Below, piece by piece: positions 26,143 to 35,273 of a DNA stretch of 64,000 nucleotides. Numbering within the stretch: the stretch's first letter is position 1; the number at the start of each line of letters is the position of its first letter. Source of the DNA: Hyphomicrobiales bacterium (GTDB lineage Bacteria > Pseudomonadota > Alphaproteobacteria > Rhizobiales > Rhizobiaceae); the NCBI GenBank assembly GCA_900466005.1, contig UEGQ01000008.1, positions 1 through 64,000 on the forward strand. Reading direction: 5' to 3'. The notes below the pieces were generated by a model. That model was given only the letters and a program-made list of their open reading frames with translations. It was not told the DNA's origin and did not search any database. The position numbers were made by a program, and so were the translations under genes.

Positions 26143-27195
26143 CTATTTCAATGCTCGGCTGAAAGCGGCAACGACCATATCGATGAGTTGCACGTGGATT
26201 TCGCGGCGTGAGCGTCCCCCGCCATCCGAGCAGATCGGATCGCCTATCTTTTCGGATTCGACTATCTCGGCCGCCCCGGGTCTGCATTCGGCAAACATGC
26301 TGTAATGGCTTGCATCCTCGATCGTGGAATATTTTGCGTTTGGAATGACATTTGCGATTTCGTCCGCCCGCAGGGTGGGAGGGATTTTGCCCGGCTGACC
26401 CAGATTCACGAGCGCGACGGGAATTGAGATTCGAGAAAGGCTGTCGATCTCGAAGACATCGGCAGGCGCCGGATCAATTACCATGGCAAATCCGATGCGC
26501 GCGTCATGGTTATCCCGTCCGGCCGATCGTAGATCCATCGCGTGCAGATCGACACCACTTTGCCTGACCCAATCGCAAAGCGAAGAGTTGAGAGCGTCCG
26601 TATCGCAATAGCTTGCCAAGCGTTCAGGGTCGATACGAGCACCGGCGATCGCCAACGCCGTGCCGCCTCCCATCGAGAGCCCGAGGATACCAGTCTTATC
26701 GAGCTCGAGATGTTCTTTGAAGAGAGAGGCGTCCTCGATCGCATTCAGTGTTTCGGTGATATCGGCTGGGCGCAGCCAGAGCTTCATCGTTTCCGCCGCA
26801 GACCTGCTGGCGCCTGTGTTTCCGGGGTGCGTGGGAGCAGCCACGATGAAACCCTGTTGCGCCAAGGGCACAGCAATCCAGCTCAAGGCTTGCGCGTTTC
26901 CTGCGAGGCCGGCACCGTGGGAAAGCAGTATCAAAGGAAATCTGCCATCCGAGATCGGACCGTCGAGCCAGGCGGGCGTCCCCACAAAAAAGATGCTCTC
27001 GCCAAGCGTCACAGGATCGCCCTCCGCGTTTGCAGGATACCAGACGGTAACGGCAAGATCGCGACCCCGTTGCCTGGAGGGAACCGCAATCTCACGCACC
27101 CCGACATAGTCGCCGGCAACGACCGGATGGTACGTCATCAGCGTCGAAGAAACGATGGTGCAAAGCACGACCACCATTGTCGTCAGTTCTTTCAT
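26143..27195 (-). CDS. secreted alpha/beta hydrolase, dienelactone/PAF-acetylhydrolase-like
   Basis: A 350-aa hydrolase. ATG at 27195 follows AGGAGG and begins with a signal peptide (residues 1-28, ending VVAG). The oxyanion region is LILLSHGAGLAGN. The nucleophile elbow is GLSMGGG, and a His lies in EDASHYSMF near residue 300. The arrangement resembles the PAF-acetylhydrolase/dienelactone hydrolase group acting on esters. Codon choice looks less GC-biased than in neighbours, and the gene sits inside the gat region, so recent acquisition is possible. The substrate is unknown. Confidence 0.83.
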   Translation of the reverse strand: MKELTTMVVVLCTIVSSTLMTYHPVVAGDYVGVREIAVPSRQRGRDLAVTVWYPANAEGDPVTLGESIFFVGTPAWLDGPISDGRFPLILLSHGAGLAGNAQALSWIAVPLAQQGFIVAAPTHPGNTGASRSAAETMKLWLRPADITETLNAIEDASLFKEHLELDKTGILGLSMGGGTALAIAGARIDPERLASYCDTDALNSSLCDWVRQSGVDLHAMDLRSAGRDNHDARIGFAMVIDPAPADVFEIDSLSRISIPVALVNLGQPGKIPPTLRADEIANVIPNAKYSTIEDASHYSMFAECRPGAAEIVESEKIGDPICSDGGGRSRREIHVQLIDMVVAAFSRALK

Positions 27196-27686
27196 AGCCG
27201 TCCTCCTATGACGTTCACGCTCGAACAATCCCCTGCCGCGCCGCAACCCGGATCAAGGCCGATCGGATCGTTCGTGTTCAGGCTCACAATCGATACGAAA
27301 ACGGGCACGCTCGCCCTGGAACGCGATTCTGGACGTCCGAGATCGCGTTCGAGGGCGTTTCTTGCGGAGATCTACGCCGGACACGGAGGACTGCGAACAG
27401 ATGGCGTGCCTCTGCTGCGCGTCAGGTGCAGAGGTGCTTCTTTTCCGAGATCTTGGAAGGCGCGCTATATCGTGCTCGCGACACTAAAACGCAATCCGCC
27501 TTCCATCAGGGTTTTCAGATGGAAGTACGCGCACCGCGTGGCCCGGCTTTCAGGTTCTGAGGAAGCGTGCCGCGCTAGGACGTGTTCAGCGAGCCAAACC
27601 GCCCGCGCGCTCCGGACCGCAAGCGGACGGCGTCTCAGGCGGCATGGGTGCCATGCGGGTCAGGGCGTCGCCCCCTATTCAGGCAA
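27196..27686. other. intergenic region without a recognised gene
   Basis: A 491-bp stretch lies between the hydrolase start and the gatA stop, both on the minus strand. Open frames here have no ribosome binding site or recognisable protein. It should hold the hydrolase promoter. It may be remnant sequence from insertion of the hydrolase and YjhX genes between gatA and gatB. Confidence 0.55.
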
Positions 27687-29165
27687 TTACCACCATTTCG
27701 CCGGGCGGAAGGTGCCGGCGGCCTGTTCGATGACGTGGGCGGCCTTGAAGAGCGTGCTCTCCTCGAACGGCCGGCCGATGAGCTGCAGGCCGAGGGGAAG
27801 GCCCTTGGCGTCGAGGCCGGCGGGAACGGAAAGACCCGGAAGCCCGGCCATGTTCACCGTGACCGTGAAGACGTCCTGCAGGTACATCTTGACCGGATCG
27901 GCGGCGAGTTCCTTGTCGCCGATGGCAAAGGCGGACGACGGCGTGATCGGTGCGAGCACGGTATCGACCTCGTTGAAGGCGAGTTCGAAGTCGCGCTTGA
28001 TCAGCGTGCGGACCTTCTGGGCCCGGAGGTAATAGGCGTCGTAATAGCCGGCCGACAGCACGTAGGTGCCGATCAGGATACGGCGCTTGACCTCGGTGCC
28101 GAAGCCGGCGGCGCGGGTCTTTTCATACATGTCGGCAATGTCCTTGCCGTCGACGCGCAGACCGTAACGGACACCGTCATAACGGGCGAGGTTCGACGAG
28201 GCTTCCGCCGGCGCCACGATGTAGTAGGCCGGCAACGCGTACTTGGTGTGCGGCAGGGAAATATCGACGATCTCGGCGCCGGCGTCCTTCAGCCAGGCCA
28301 CACCCTGGGCCCACAGCTTTTCGATCTCTTCCGGCATGCCGTCGACACGGTATTCCTTCGGAATGCCGATCCGCATGCCCTTGAGCGACTGGCCGAGTGC
28401 CGCTTCGTAGTCCGGAACCGGAATGTCGACCGAGGTCGTGTCCTTGTCGTCGACGCTCGCCATCGACTTCAGCAGGATCGCCGCGTCGCGCACGTCGCGG
28501 GCGATCGGGCCGGCCTGGTCGAGGGACGACGCATAGGCGACGATGCCCCAGCGCGAGCAGCGGCCATAGGTCGGCTTGATGCCGACGGTGCCGGTGAAGG
28601 CTGCCGGCTGGCGGATCGAGCCGCCGGTGTCGGTGGCCGTCGCACCGGCGCAGAGATGGGCGGCGACCGCAGCCGCCGAGCCGCCCGAGGACCCGCCGGG
28701 AACGAGGCGCTGGTCAGAGCCGCTCGCCTTCCACGGGTTCGTCACCGGCCCGTAGTGGGAACTCTCGTTCGACGAGCCCATGGCGAACTCGTCCATGTTG
28801 AGCTTGCCGAGCATGACGGCGCCGTCGTCCCAGAGGTTCTGGGTGACGGTCGATTCGTATTTCGGCTTGAACCGGCCGAGGACCGCGCTGCAGGCCTGGG
28901 TATGGACGTCGCGGGTCGCGAACAGGTCCTTGACGCCGAGCGGAATGCCCTCGAGCGCCCCGGCCTTGCCGGCGGCGATGCGTTCGTCGGAGGCCTTCGC
29001 CATCTCCAGCGCCTTTTCCGGCGTAACCGTCACATAGGCGTTGATCGCGTCGTTCGCGGTCTCGATCGCCTGCAGATAGGCTTCGGTCAGCTCGACGGCT
29101 TTGAATTCCTTCGCCGCCAGTTTGGCGCGGGCTTCGGCAATGGTCAGGCTGGTCAGTTCGCTCAT
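27687..29165 (-). CDS. gatA: Asp-tRNA(Asn)/Glu-tRNA(Gln) amidotransferase subunit A
   Basis: A 492-aa amidase-signature enzyme that releases ammonia from glutamine and channels it to GatB. The catalytic Lys is in GVKDLF near residues 77-82. The Gly/Ser-rich signature [14 protein letters not shown] contains the cis-Ser, and the nucleophile Ser lies in [10 protein letters not shown]. The C-terminal [13 protein letters not shown] loop and [13 protein letters not shown] are typical. It lies 96 bp downstream of gatC on the same strand. Confidence 0.96.
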   Translation of the reverse strand: MSELTSLTIAEARAKLAAKEFKAVELTEAYLQAIETANDAINAYVTVTPEKALEMAKASDERIAAGKAGALEGIPLGVKDLFATRDVHTQACSAVLGRFKPKYESTVTQNLWDDGAVMLGKLNMDEFAMGSSNESSHYGPVTNPWKASGSDQRLVPGGSSGGSAAAVAAHLCAGATATDTGGSIRQPAAFTGTVGIKPTYGRCSRWGIVAYASSLDQAGPIARDVRDAAILLKSMASVDDKDTTSVDIPVPDYEAALGQSLKGMRIGIPKEYRVDGMPEEIEKLWAQGVAWLKDAGAEIVDISLPHTKYALPAYYIVAPAEASSNLARYDGVRYGLRVDGKDIADMYEKTRAAGFGTEVKRRILIGTYVLSAGYYDAYYLRAQKVRTLIKRDFELAFNEVDTVLAPITPSSAFAIGDKELAADPVKMYLQDVFTVTVNMAGLPGLSVPAGLDAKGLPLGLQLIGRPFEESTLFKAAHVIEQAAGTFRPAKWW

Positions 29166-29261
29166 GATCGGTTCACTTCAAAATGAAAGGCGCTTTGGCA
29201 AGCGCATCAAATGCAGGGTGCGGCGTCCGCAAACGCCACCTCGACGCGGCATGCGCGACGG

Positions 29262-29549
29262 TTATTCCACGACCTTCGGCACGAGGAAGAAATTGCGATC
29301 GGTCTCCGGCGCATTGGCGACGATGTCGTCCGCCTTGCCACCGTCGGTGACCTCGTCCTTGCGCTTCTTCATCGTCATGGGGGTGACCGACGTCATCGGC
29401 TCGACACCGCTGACATCGACTTCGGAAAGCTGCTCGACGAAGCCGAGAATGCCGTTCAGCTCACCCATCATCCGCTCCGCTTCCTCATCGTTGAGGGCAA
29501 TGCGGGCAAGATGCGCAACACGCTTCACGGTGGCGAGATCAACGGACAT
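29262..29549 (-). CDS. gatC: Asp-tRNA(Asn)/Glu-tRNA(Gln) amidotransferase subunit C
   Basis: A 95-aa subunit that wraps around GatA and holds it to GatB. The N-terminus [19 protein letters not shown] and the ending [10 protein letters not shown] match the family. ATG at 29549 is the family start; it lies inside the 3' end of the preceding ORF by 11 bp, which suggests translational coupling. Confidence 0.94.
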   Translation of the reverse strand: MSVDLATVKRVAHLARIALNDEEAERMMGELNGILGFVEQLSEVDVSGVEPMTSVTPMTMKKRKDEVTDGGKADDIVANAPETDRNFFLVPKVVE

Positions 29550-30138
29550 GGGCATTCTCCGGTTGGACTTTCTTCCCGCTATAATGGCCATGTCCGCGCT
29601 TCGCAACGGTCAGAATCTCCGATCCGAGCAGCCGGTGCAGCAAATCGTCCAGATTCTCGACTGGAGTGAATACGCCGGCCTTCACGCTACGCTGACCTAG
29701 CCGCACCGCTTTGATACCCTTCGCGTCACCTTTGGTATGCTTGACTGCGCCCATTTCAGCCACCTGCGACAACGGCCGACCCGGCTCATTGCCGAACCAG
29801 CGGTATTTCTTCAGGTTCAATTCGTCGTCCACAGCGATCCAAACCACGCAGCCACTTGGCTTTTCGGAGAGCCTCAAGTTGACATTGATCTTCGACCGGG
29901 CACCACCGACGCGAGTCACCTTGAGCTGGATGTGGCGCGTGACGCCCCGGCAGGTGAGCACGAGATCATAGCCGCCGGCATCGAACTCGCTCTTCAGGAC
30001 TTCGGCGTCGAGAATACCGCATTGCCAGAGGCGCCGTAGCAGATCGCCAACGAAAAGGTGTTCGACAATGGTTTCCCGCAGGACGGAGTTCTCCGCGTGG
30101 CGCCGTCGCAAGTCCTCCTCGGAAAGCGTTTGAATCAT
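29539..30138 (-). CDS. hypothetical protein with PD-(D/E)XK nuclease-like pattern
   Basis: A 199-aa protein of unknown function. A helix with two Glu (E22, E26 in [17 protein letters not shown]) precedes [10 protein letters not shown] with D58, and a beta strand with Q71-L-K73. The E ... GYD ... QxK order and spacing match the catalytic core of PD-(D/E)XK nucleases. The C-terminal part is basic with no further motif. Its start overlaps the stop of the metal-dependent hydrolase gene (ATGA) and its end overlaps gatC by 11 bp, so it is embedded in a coupled series of genes. The nuclease fold is inference from pattern. Confidence 0.7.
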   Translation of the reverse strand: MIQTLSEEDLRRRHAENSVLRETIVEHLFVGDLLRRLWQCGILDAEVLKSEFDAGGYDLVLTCRGVTRHIQLKVTRVGGARSKINVNLRLSEKPSGCVVWIAVDDELNLKKYRWFGNEPGRPLSQVAEMGAVKHTKGDAKGIKAVRLGQRSVKAGVFTPVENLDDLLHRLLGSEILTVAKRGHGHYSGKKVQPENAHVR

Positions 30139-30839
30139 AACGAGAGGCTCTCGCCGGCCTTCGGTGTGGCGACTCTTGTCTTCGTTCCCTCCATGCCGGC
30201 AACGAACTTCTCCGGCGTCTGGTCGATGATCGGGAAGGAACCGTAATGGCAGGGCAGAGCGACTTCGAAATTGAAGAAGCGCTGGCAGGCGAGCGCGGCA
30301 ACTGCACCGCCCATGGTGAAACGGTCGCCGATCGGCACGATGCCGATGTCGGGGCGGTGCAATTCGTTGATCAGCGCCATGTCGGAGAAGATGTCGGTGT
30401 CACCCATATGGAGCAGCGAGGCGCCGTCGTCGAAGTGCAGCATCAGCCCGTTCGGATTGCCGAGCGAGTGAGAGACGCCGTCTTCGGTGATCGAGGCGGA
30501 GGAATGCAGCGCGTTGGTGAAGGTAACGGTGAAGCTATCCATGTCGATGGTGCCGCCGGTGTTGCCGGGCGAGTAGTTTTCCAGCCCCTTGTGGGCGAGC
30601 CACATGCAGAGGTCGAAATTGGCGACGACCGTCGCACCGCTCTCCTTCGCGATCGCAAGCGTATCGCCGACATGGTCGCCGTGGCCGTGGGTCAACAGGA
30701 TGTGGGTGACGTCGGCAGCGGCCTCCTTGAGATCGAGCCCCCCGAAGCCCGGATTGCCGGTGAAGAAGGGGTCGATGAGGATGCGGGCCTTGCCGGTCTC
30801 GATGCGGAAGGCGGAATGTCCGAGCCAGGTGATCTTCAT
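30135..30839 (-). CDS. UPF0173-type metal-dependent hydrolase
   Basis: A 234-aa metallo-beta-lactamase-fold hydrolase. It begins [13 protein letters not shown] and carries the metal-binding HGHGDHVGD motif near residues 50-58, GDTDIF with a ligand Asp, and HYGSFP with a late His. These match the UPF0173/YtkL group of unknown substrate. ATG at 30839 follows AAGGAAGAG; the open frame extends 70 codons further without support. Its stop overlaps the next start by 4 bp. Confidence 0.9.
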   Translation of the reverse strand: MKITWLGHSAFRIETGKARILIDPFFTGNPGFGGLDLKEAAADVTHILLTHGHGDHVGDTLAIAKESGATVVANFDLCMWLAHKGLENYSPGNTGGTIDMDSFTVTFTNALHSSASITEDGVSHSLGNPNGLMLHFDDGASLLHMGDTDIFSDMALINELHRPDIGIVPIGDRFTMGGAVAALACQRFFNFEVALPCHYGSFPIIDQTPEKFVAGMEGTKTRVATPKAGESLSL

Positions 30840-31059
30840 TGTCGTCTCTTCCTTTCGAATCTTCTGCGGCATGGCCGACGATCTCATTCGTGTATTTTGA
30901 CCGACGGCGGCAGCAGGGCAAGTCCGCCGACGCCTTCCGCGCTCGTATTGCGCTGCCCTGCCCGGTAGGATATGCGACATCATCCCCCGATGGACGGACT
31001 TTGCGGCCCAAGTGGCGCCATCTATCGGGTTTTCGCGTGACGGCCGCAAGGAGGCAAGA

Positions 31060-31356
31060 ATGTCCGACGATGATTATGTATACGACGAAGTAACCGGCGA
31101 ATGGCGGCCGGCCTCCGAAATGGCGGCTCAGGCCGCAGCCGCAGCCGAGGTTCGCGACAGCGCCGGCAACGTGCTCGCCGACGGCGATTCCGTCACGCTC
31201 ATCAAGGACCTGAAGGTCAAGGGCGCGAACACGACGCTGAAGCAGGGCACCGTCATCAAGTCGATCCGCCTCACCGACAATCCGGAGGAGATCGATTGCC
31301 GCCACGACGCCATCAAGGGCCTCGTGCTGCGCACCGAATTCGTGCGCAAGCGGTAA
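31060..31356 (+). CDS. PhnA-domain protein (C-terminal domain only)
   Basis: A 98-aa protein. Residues about 33-98 match the PhnA C-terminal domain: [54 protein letters not shown]. The zinc-ribbon that precedes it in E. coli PhnA/YjdM is replaced by an acidic/Ala-rich segment (residues 1-32), and only one Cys remains. Despite the name, the family is not required for phosphonate use. ATG at 31060 follows AGGAGG. ruvX begins 9 bp after the stop. Confidence 0.85.
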   Translation: MSDDDYVYDEVTGEWRPASEMAAQAAAAAEVRDSAGNVLADGDSVTLIKDLKVKGANTTLKQGTVIKSIRLTDNPEEIDCRHDAIKGLVLRTEFVRKR

Positions 31357-31365
31357 GAGAACAGC

Positions 31366-31863
31366 ATGGCCACGCTGACGATCGAGGAACTCGCAGGCTT
31401 CCTGAAGCCCGGCCAGGCGATTGCTGGCCTCGATCTCGGCACCAAGACGATCGGGGTCGCGATGTCGGACCTCGGTCGCCGCTTCTCCACACCCCGTCCC
31501 GTCATCAAGCGCGTCAAGTTCACCAAGGACGCCGAGGTGCTGCTCGATTTCGCGGCGCGGGAAAAGGTGGCCGCCTTCGTCATCGGCCTGCCGATGAACA
31601 TGGACGGCTCGTCGGGGCCACGCGTTCAGGCGACGCGGGCCTTCGTGCGCACGATGTCGGAGAAGACGGATATCCCCTTTGTGCTCTGGGACGAGCGGCT
31701 TTCGACGGTCGCGGCGGAACGCGCGCTTCTCGAAATGGACGTCTCACGGGCCAAGCGCGCCGAGCGCATCGATTCGGCCGCCGCCGCCTTCATTCTTCAG
31801 GGTGCCCTCGACAGGCTTTCCGCGCTATCGAGAATGGGCGCTTCCGACACGGACGTGCCCTGA
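31366..31863 (+). CDS. ruvX: Holliday junction resolvase-like protein RuvX (YqgF)
   Basis: A 165-aa RNase H-fold protein. The first motif [15 protein letters not shown] holds a catalytic Asp, [15 protein letters not shown] is the second, and [13 protein letters not shown] carries a further acidic residue. The family takes part in 16S rRNA 5'-end maturation and has Holliday-junction resolvase activity in some species. It probably forms an operon with the PhnA-like gene. Its last 67 bp overlap the convergent DUF6105-like gene. Confidence 0.93.
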   Translation: MATLTIEELAGFLKPGQAIAGLDLGTKTIGVAMSDLGRRFSTPRPVIKRVKFTKDAEVLLDFAAREKVAAFVIGLPMNMDGSSGPRVQATRAFVRTMSEKTDIPFVLWDERLSTVAAERALLEMDVSRAKRAERIDSAAAAFILQGALDRLSALSRMGASDTDVP

Positions 31864-32132
31864 CGCGCCCGCCACCAGCCGACAATCGCGCGGCGCTTGC
31901 GCAAGGCGATGATCGCGAAGACGAACAGGCTGTCGAACACGATGGCGCGCGCGACCAGCGGCGGAATGGTTTCCGGCGGGATGCCGAGGATGCTCCCGTA
32001 GATCTGGAAGACCATGTCATGCGCCTGACGGGTCAGCATGAAGAAGCCGAAGCTGATGTCGTTGTAGGAAAGGCCGTACCAGCCTCCGAGCAGCACGATC
32101 GGCGTCGCCCAGAAAATCAGGAACGTCTTCAT
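31797..32132 (-). CDS. small membrane protein, DUF6105-like
   Basis: A 111-aa membrane protein. Two hydrophobic segments are seen at about residues 2-22 ([18 protein letters not shown]) and 60-82 ([17 protein letters not shown]), followed by a basic [13 protein letters not shown] stretch. The pattern FWAxP...[24 protein letters not shown] is one I associate with the rhizobial DUF6105 family. ATG at 32132 overlaps the stop of the 56-codon ORF upstream (ATGA) and has GGGGAGGG before it. The 3' end overlaps ruvX by 67 bp in opposite orientation. Confidence 0.78.
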   Translation of the reverse strand: MKTFLIFWATPIVLLGGWYGLSYNDISFGFFMLTRQAHDMVFQIYGSILGIPPETIPPLVARAIVFDSLFVFAIIALRKRRAIVGWWRARQGTSVSEAPILDSAESLSRAP

Positions 32133-32299
32133 GCGGCCCTCCCCTTCCACTCTTGCGGCGGCGCCCAGTTGCGGACGAGCCATGTCGCCAGAGCCATCGT
32201 GCTGAGCACCACAGCAGGCACAGCGATGTCGAGCGCCAGACCGGCGAAGAACATCATCACCATCAGCATTCTCGCAATTCGTGCGGCGCTGTTAACCAT
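32129..32299 (-). CDS. 56-aa membrane protein, coupled to the DUF6105-like gene
   Basis: A short ORF that starts at ATG 32299 behind GAAGG, with MVNSAARIARML then a run of hydrophobic residues (about 11-40) and a C-terminal [14 protein letters not shown]. It gives one or two transmembrane segments. Its TGA overlaps the ATG of the DUF6105-like gene, and that gene's ribosome binding site lies inside it, so the pair is translationally coupled. No known domain. An internal ATG at 32269 is an alternative start. The 240 bp upstream hold several GTTAAC motifs. Confidence 0.62.
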   Translation of the reverse strand: MVNSAARIARMLMVMMFFAGLALDIAVPAVVLSTMALATWLVRNWAPPQEWKGRAA

Positions 32300-32539
32300 C
32301 CTGCCTTCGGCTCCGGCATTGTCCGGTCCGAAACTGGCGCGTTAACCGCCTCCGCGCAACGTAAACCATTTGTTAAGGTTAACACGACCTGGGGATAACA
32401 GGAGTACCGCCTCCCGCACGGTCCCTCCAGCGAGATCGGCACGCGGTGCAACTAGTTATTTAGCCGAAAAGCTAATTACCAACGCAACAAAGTGCATCCC
32501 GCCGCCCAGCCACCGTGGGCATGGCCGCCGACCGCGGTC

Positions 32540-34192
32540 CTAGCCTGCTGCCGGATAGAGGAGGTCGAGGACGTAGCGGGCGTCGAAGCGGGCATCGATG
32601 ACGCCGTAGGTGTGGCGCCAGCCGCCAGCGAGGCGCGTCTCAAGGAAAGCGTCGGCGATCTTGCCCGCCCCCAGCCGGTAGAGTTCCGCCGCAGCGGCCG
32701 CGAGCGCCAGCTGCTCGATGAGCAGCCTTGCCGCGGCCTCGTCGCGCTCGGCGAGCGCGGTCGCCGCCCGCAGCACCTCGACGGTCTTTCTGCCCGAAGC
32801 GCCGAGATCGCGTTCGAGTCCCGCAAAGATCGTTTCGAAGAGATCCTTGCCGCGGTTCAGCACTCGCAGCACATCGAGCGCCATGACGTTGCCCGACCCT
32901 TCCCAGATCGCATTGACCGGGGCTTCGCGATAGTGGCGGGCGATCGCTCGCTCCTCGATGTAGCCGCTGCCGCCGATGCATTCCATCGCCTCGTAGATCA
33001 GCCCCGGCGCCATCTTGCAGACCCAGTACTTGACGACCGGCGTCATCACCCGCGCATAGGCGGCGTCGGCCGGGTTGTCGCGGGCCTGGTCGAAGGATTG
33101 CGCGAGCCGGAAGACGAGTGCGGTCGCGCCGGCGACGTCGAGCGCCATGTCGGCGAGCACGCGGGTCATGATCGGCTGGTCGATCAGCATCTTGCCGAAG
33201 ACGCTGCGGCCGCGCACATGGTGGACGGCTTCCGCCATCGAGGCGCGCATGATGCCGGCAGACGCGACGGCGCAGTCGAGCCGGGTCAGCGTCACCATGT
33301 CGAGGATCGTGCGGATGCCGTCGCCGGGCTGACCGAGGATATAACCGAACGCGCTTTCGAACTCGACCTCCGAGGAGGCGTTCGAGCGGTTTCCGATCTT
33401 GTCCTTCAGACGCTGGAACTGGAGCCCGTTGGCCGAGCCGTCTTCGAGCAGGCGCGGTACGAGGAAGCACCCGATCCCTTCCGGCGTCTGGGCGAGCATC
33501 ACGAAGGCATCGCTCATCGGCGCGGACATGAACCACTTGTGGCCGGAAAGGCGATAGATGCCCTCGCCCGCCCGCTCGGCGCGCGAGGTGTTCGCGCGGA
33601 CGTCTGTGCCGCCCTGCTTTTCCGTCATGCCCATGCCGAGGGTGATCCCCGTCTTCTGCATCGGCGGCTTGTTGGAGGAGTCGTACTTGCGGGAGAGGAT
33701 TCTTGGGACCCACTCTTTCTGCACCTGCGGCGAAGCCATGAGGGCAGCGACGGAAGCGCTCGTCATCGTCAGCGGGCAGAGGTGCCCGCATTCGAGCTGG
33801 GCGGTGAGAAAGAAGCGGACGGCGCGGGCCCTGTGCTCGTTCCCGCGGGTATCGGGATGGCTCTCCCAGGCCGACGAATGCAACCCGTTCGCCATCGAGC
33901 GGCGCATCAGCGCATGCCAGGCCGGATGGAACTCGACGACGTCCAGCCGTTCGCCGCGCACGCCATGGGTCCGCAATTGCGGCACGTTCTGGTTCGCCAT
34001 GCGTGCCAGTTCCTGCGCCTCCGGCGATGTCACGTAACGGCCGAGCGCGTCATATTCTTCCCGAAGCGAACGATGAAGCCCGGAGCTCAGATCGACGATC
34101 AGCGGATCCGACCGGTAGGCGTTTATGCCGGACCACGGTTTCGGCTGGTTCAGTTCAGCGAGTTTGTCTTCTGTCCGGCTCATTTCGCTCAT
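32540..34192 (-). CDS. acyl-CoA dehydrogenase family protein, AidB-like
   Basis: A 550-aa flavoprotein. The arrangement matches the AidB subgroup: a long N-terminal region (NQPKPWSGINAYRSDPL, ... FHPAWHALMRRSMANGLHSSAW), then TLGMGMTEKQGGTDVRANTS with the FAD-contact region, YRLSGHKWFMSAPMSDAFVMLA, and MECIGGSGYIEE toward the C-terminus. E. coli AidB is induced by alkylation and binds DNA and FAD; here no adaptive-response box was sought or seen. It is divergent from pyrB. ATG at 34192 or 34183 could be the start. Confidence 0.9.
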   Translation of the reverse strand: MSEMSRTEDKLAELNQPKPWSGINAYRSDPLIVDLSSGLHRSLREEYDALGRYVTSPEAQELARMANQNVPQLRTHGVRGERLDVVEFHPAWHALMRRSMANGLHSSAWESHPDTRGNEHRARAVRFFLTAQLECGHLCPLTMTSASVAALMASPQVQKEWVPRILSRKYDSSNKPPMQKTGITLGMGMTEKQGGTDVRANTSRAERAGEGIYRLSGHKWFMSAPMSDAFVMLAQTPEGIGCFLVPRLLEDGSANGLQFQRLKDKIGNRSNASSEVEFESAFGYILGQPGDGIRTILDMVTLTRLDCAVASAGIMRASMAEAVHHVRGRSVFGKMLIDQPIMTRVLADMALDVAGATALVFRLAQSFDQARDNPADAAYARVMTPVVKYWVCKMAPGLIYEAMECIGGSGYIEERAIARHYREAPVNAIWEGSGNVMALDVLRVLNRGKDLFETIFAGLERDLGASGRKTVEVLRAATALAERDEAAARLLIEQLALAAAAAELYRLGAGKIADAFLETRLAGGWRHTYGVIDARFDARYVLDLLYPAAG

Positions 34193-34258
34193 TTTTGTCT
34201 TTTGAAGGATGCGATTCGTTTAACATGGGGAACAAAGTTCAATCCACATAGCACATGC

Positions 34259-34287
34259 TTGCCCCCCCGGCTGGCAATCTTTATAGA
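34259..34287 (+). promoter_or_regulatory. probable pyrB promoter
   Basis: TTGCCC at 34259-34264, a 17-bp spacer, and TATAGA at 34282-34287 place a transcription start about 24 bp before the pyrB ATG, behind which AGGAGG is well spaced. The short leader leaves no room for a UTP-sensing attenuator. Confidence 0.6.
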
Positions 34288-34316
34288 CCGCGTGACTATC
34301 TCAGGAGGACAGTCCC

Positions 34317-35273
34317 ATGGTCTTCTTTCCCCACCGCCACCTCCTTGGCATCAAGGGCCTCACCGAACAGGATATTACCTACCTGCTCGACAAGGCCGAC
34401 GAAGCCGTCAAGATCAGCCGCCAGAGGGAAAAGAAGACCTCGACGCTGCGTGGCCTCACCCAGATCAATCTCTTCTTCGAAGCCTCGACGCGGACGCAGT
34501 CCTCGTTCGAGCTTGCCGGCAAGCGGCTCGGCGCGGACGTCATGAACATGTCCGTCAGCACGTCCTCGGTTAAAAAGGGCGAGACGCTGATCGACACGGC
34601 GATGACGCTGAACGCCATGCGGCCGGACGTGCTGGTCATCCGCCACTCCTCCGCCGGTGCCGCTGCTCTCCTCTCGCAGAAGGTGGCATGCTCGGTGGTC
34701 AACGCCGGCGACGGCCAGCATGAGCATCCGACGCAGGCGCTCCTCGACGCGCTGACGATCCGTCGCGCGAAGGGCAAGCTCTCGCGCATCATCGTCGCGA
34801 TCTGCGGCGACGTGCTGCATTCGCGCGTCGCCCGCTCCAACATCCTGCTGCTGAACGCCATGGGCGCCCGCGTGCGGGTCGTGGCGCCGGCGACGCTGCT
34901 GCCCGCCGGCATTGCCCAGATGGGTGTCGAAGTCTTCCACGACATGAAGGAAGGCCTGAAGGATGCCGACGTCGTGATGATGCTGCGTCTGCAGCGCGAG
35001 CGGATGTCGGGCGCCTTTGTGCCGTCGATCCGCGAATATTTCCACTTCTACGGGCTCGACGCCGAAAAGCTGAAGGCCGCGAAGGAGGATGCGCTCGTCA
35101 TGCATCCCGGACCGATGAACCGCGGCGTCGAAATCGCTTCGGAAGTCGCCGACGGCCCCCAGAGCGTCATCGAGCAGCAGGTGGAAATGGGCGTCGCGGT
35201 GCGCATGGCTGTGATGGAGGCCCTGCTCGTCTCCGGCAACCAGGGTCCGAGAACGGAAGGAATGGGCGCATGA
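34317..35273 (+). CDS. pyrB: aspartate carbamoyltransferase, catalytic subunit
   Basis: A 318-aa enzyme that makes carbamoyl-aspartate, the first committed step of pyrimidine synthesis. The carbamoyl-phosphate loop is [19 protein letters not shown] near residues 55-73, [14 protein letters not shown] lies near 137-150, and [12 protein letters not shown] near 261-272. There is no pyrI. The stop overlaps the next start by 4 bp (ATGA), consistent with a PyrB-PyrC' complex. Confidence 0.96.
   Translation: MVFFPHRHLLGIKGLTEQDITYLLDKADEAVKISRQREKKTSTLRGLTQINLFFEASTRTQSSFELAGKRLGADVMNMSVSTSSVKKGETLIDTAMTLNAMRPDVLVIRHSSAGAAALLSQKVACSVVNAGDGQHEHPTQALLDALTIRRAKGKLSRIIVAICGDVLHSRVARSNILLLNAMGARVRVVAPATLLPAGIAQMGVEVFHDMKEGLKDADVVMMLRLQRERMSGAFVPSIREYFHFYGLDAEKLKAAKEDALVMHPGPMNRGVEIASEVADGPQSVIEQQVEMGVAVRMAVMEALLVSGNQGPRTEGMGA

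Noticed and set aside
34218..34250. GAAC/GTTC words near the AidB-like gene considered as an SOS box
   Set aside because: They form GAAC-TTT-GTTC, an inverted arrangement with 3-bp spacing, not the direct GTTC-N7-GTTC repeat that LexA uses here.
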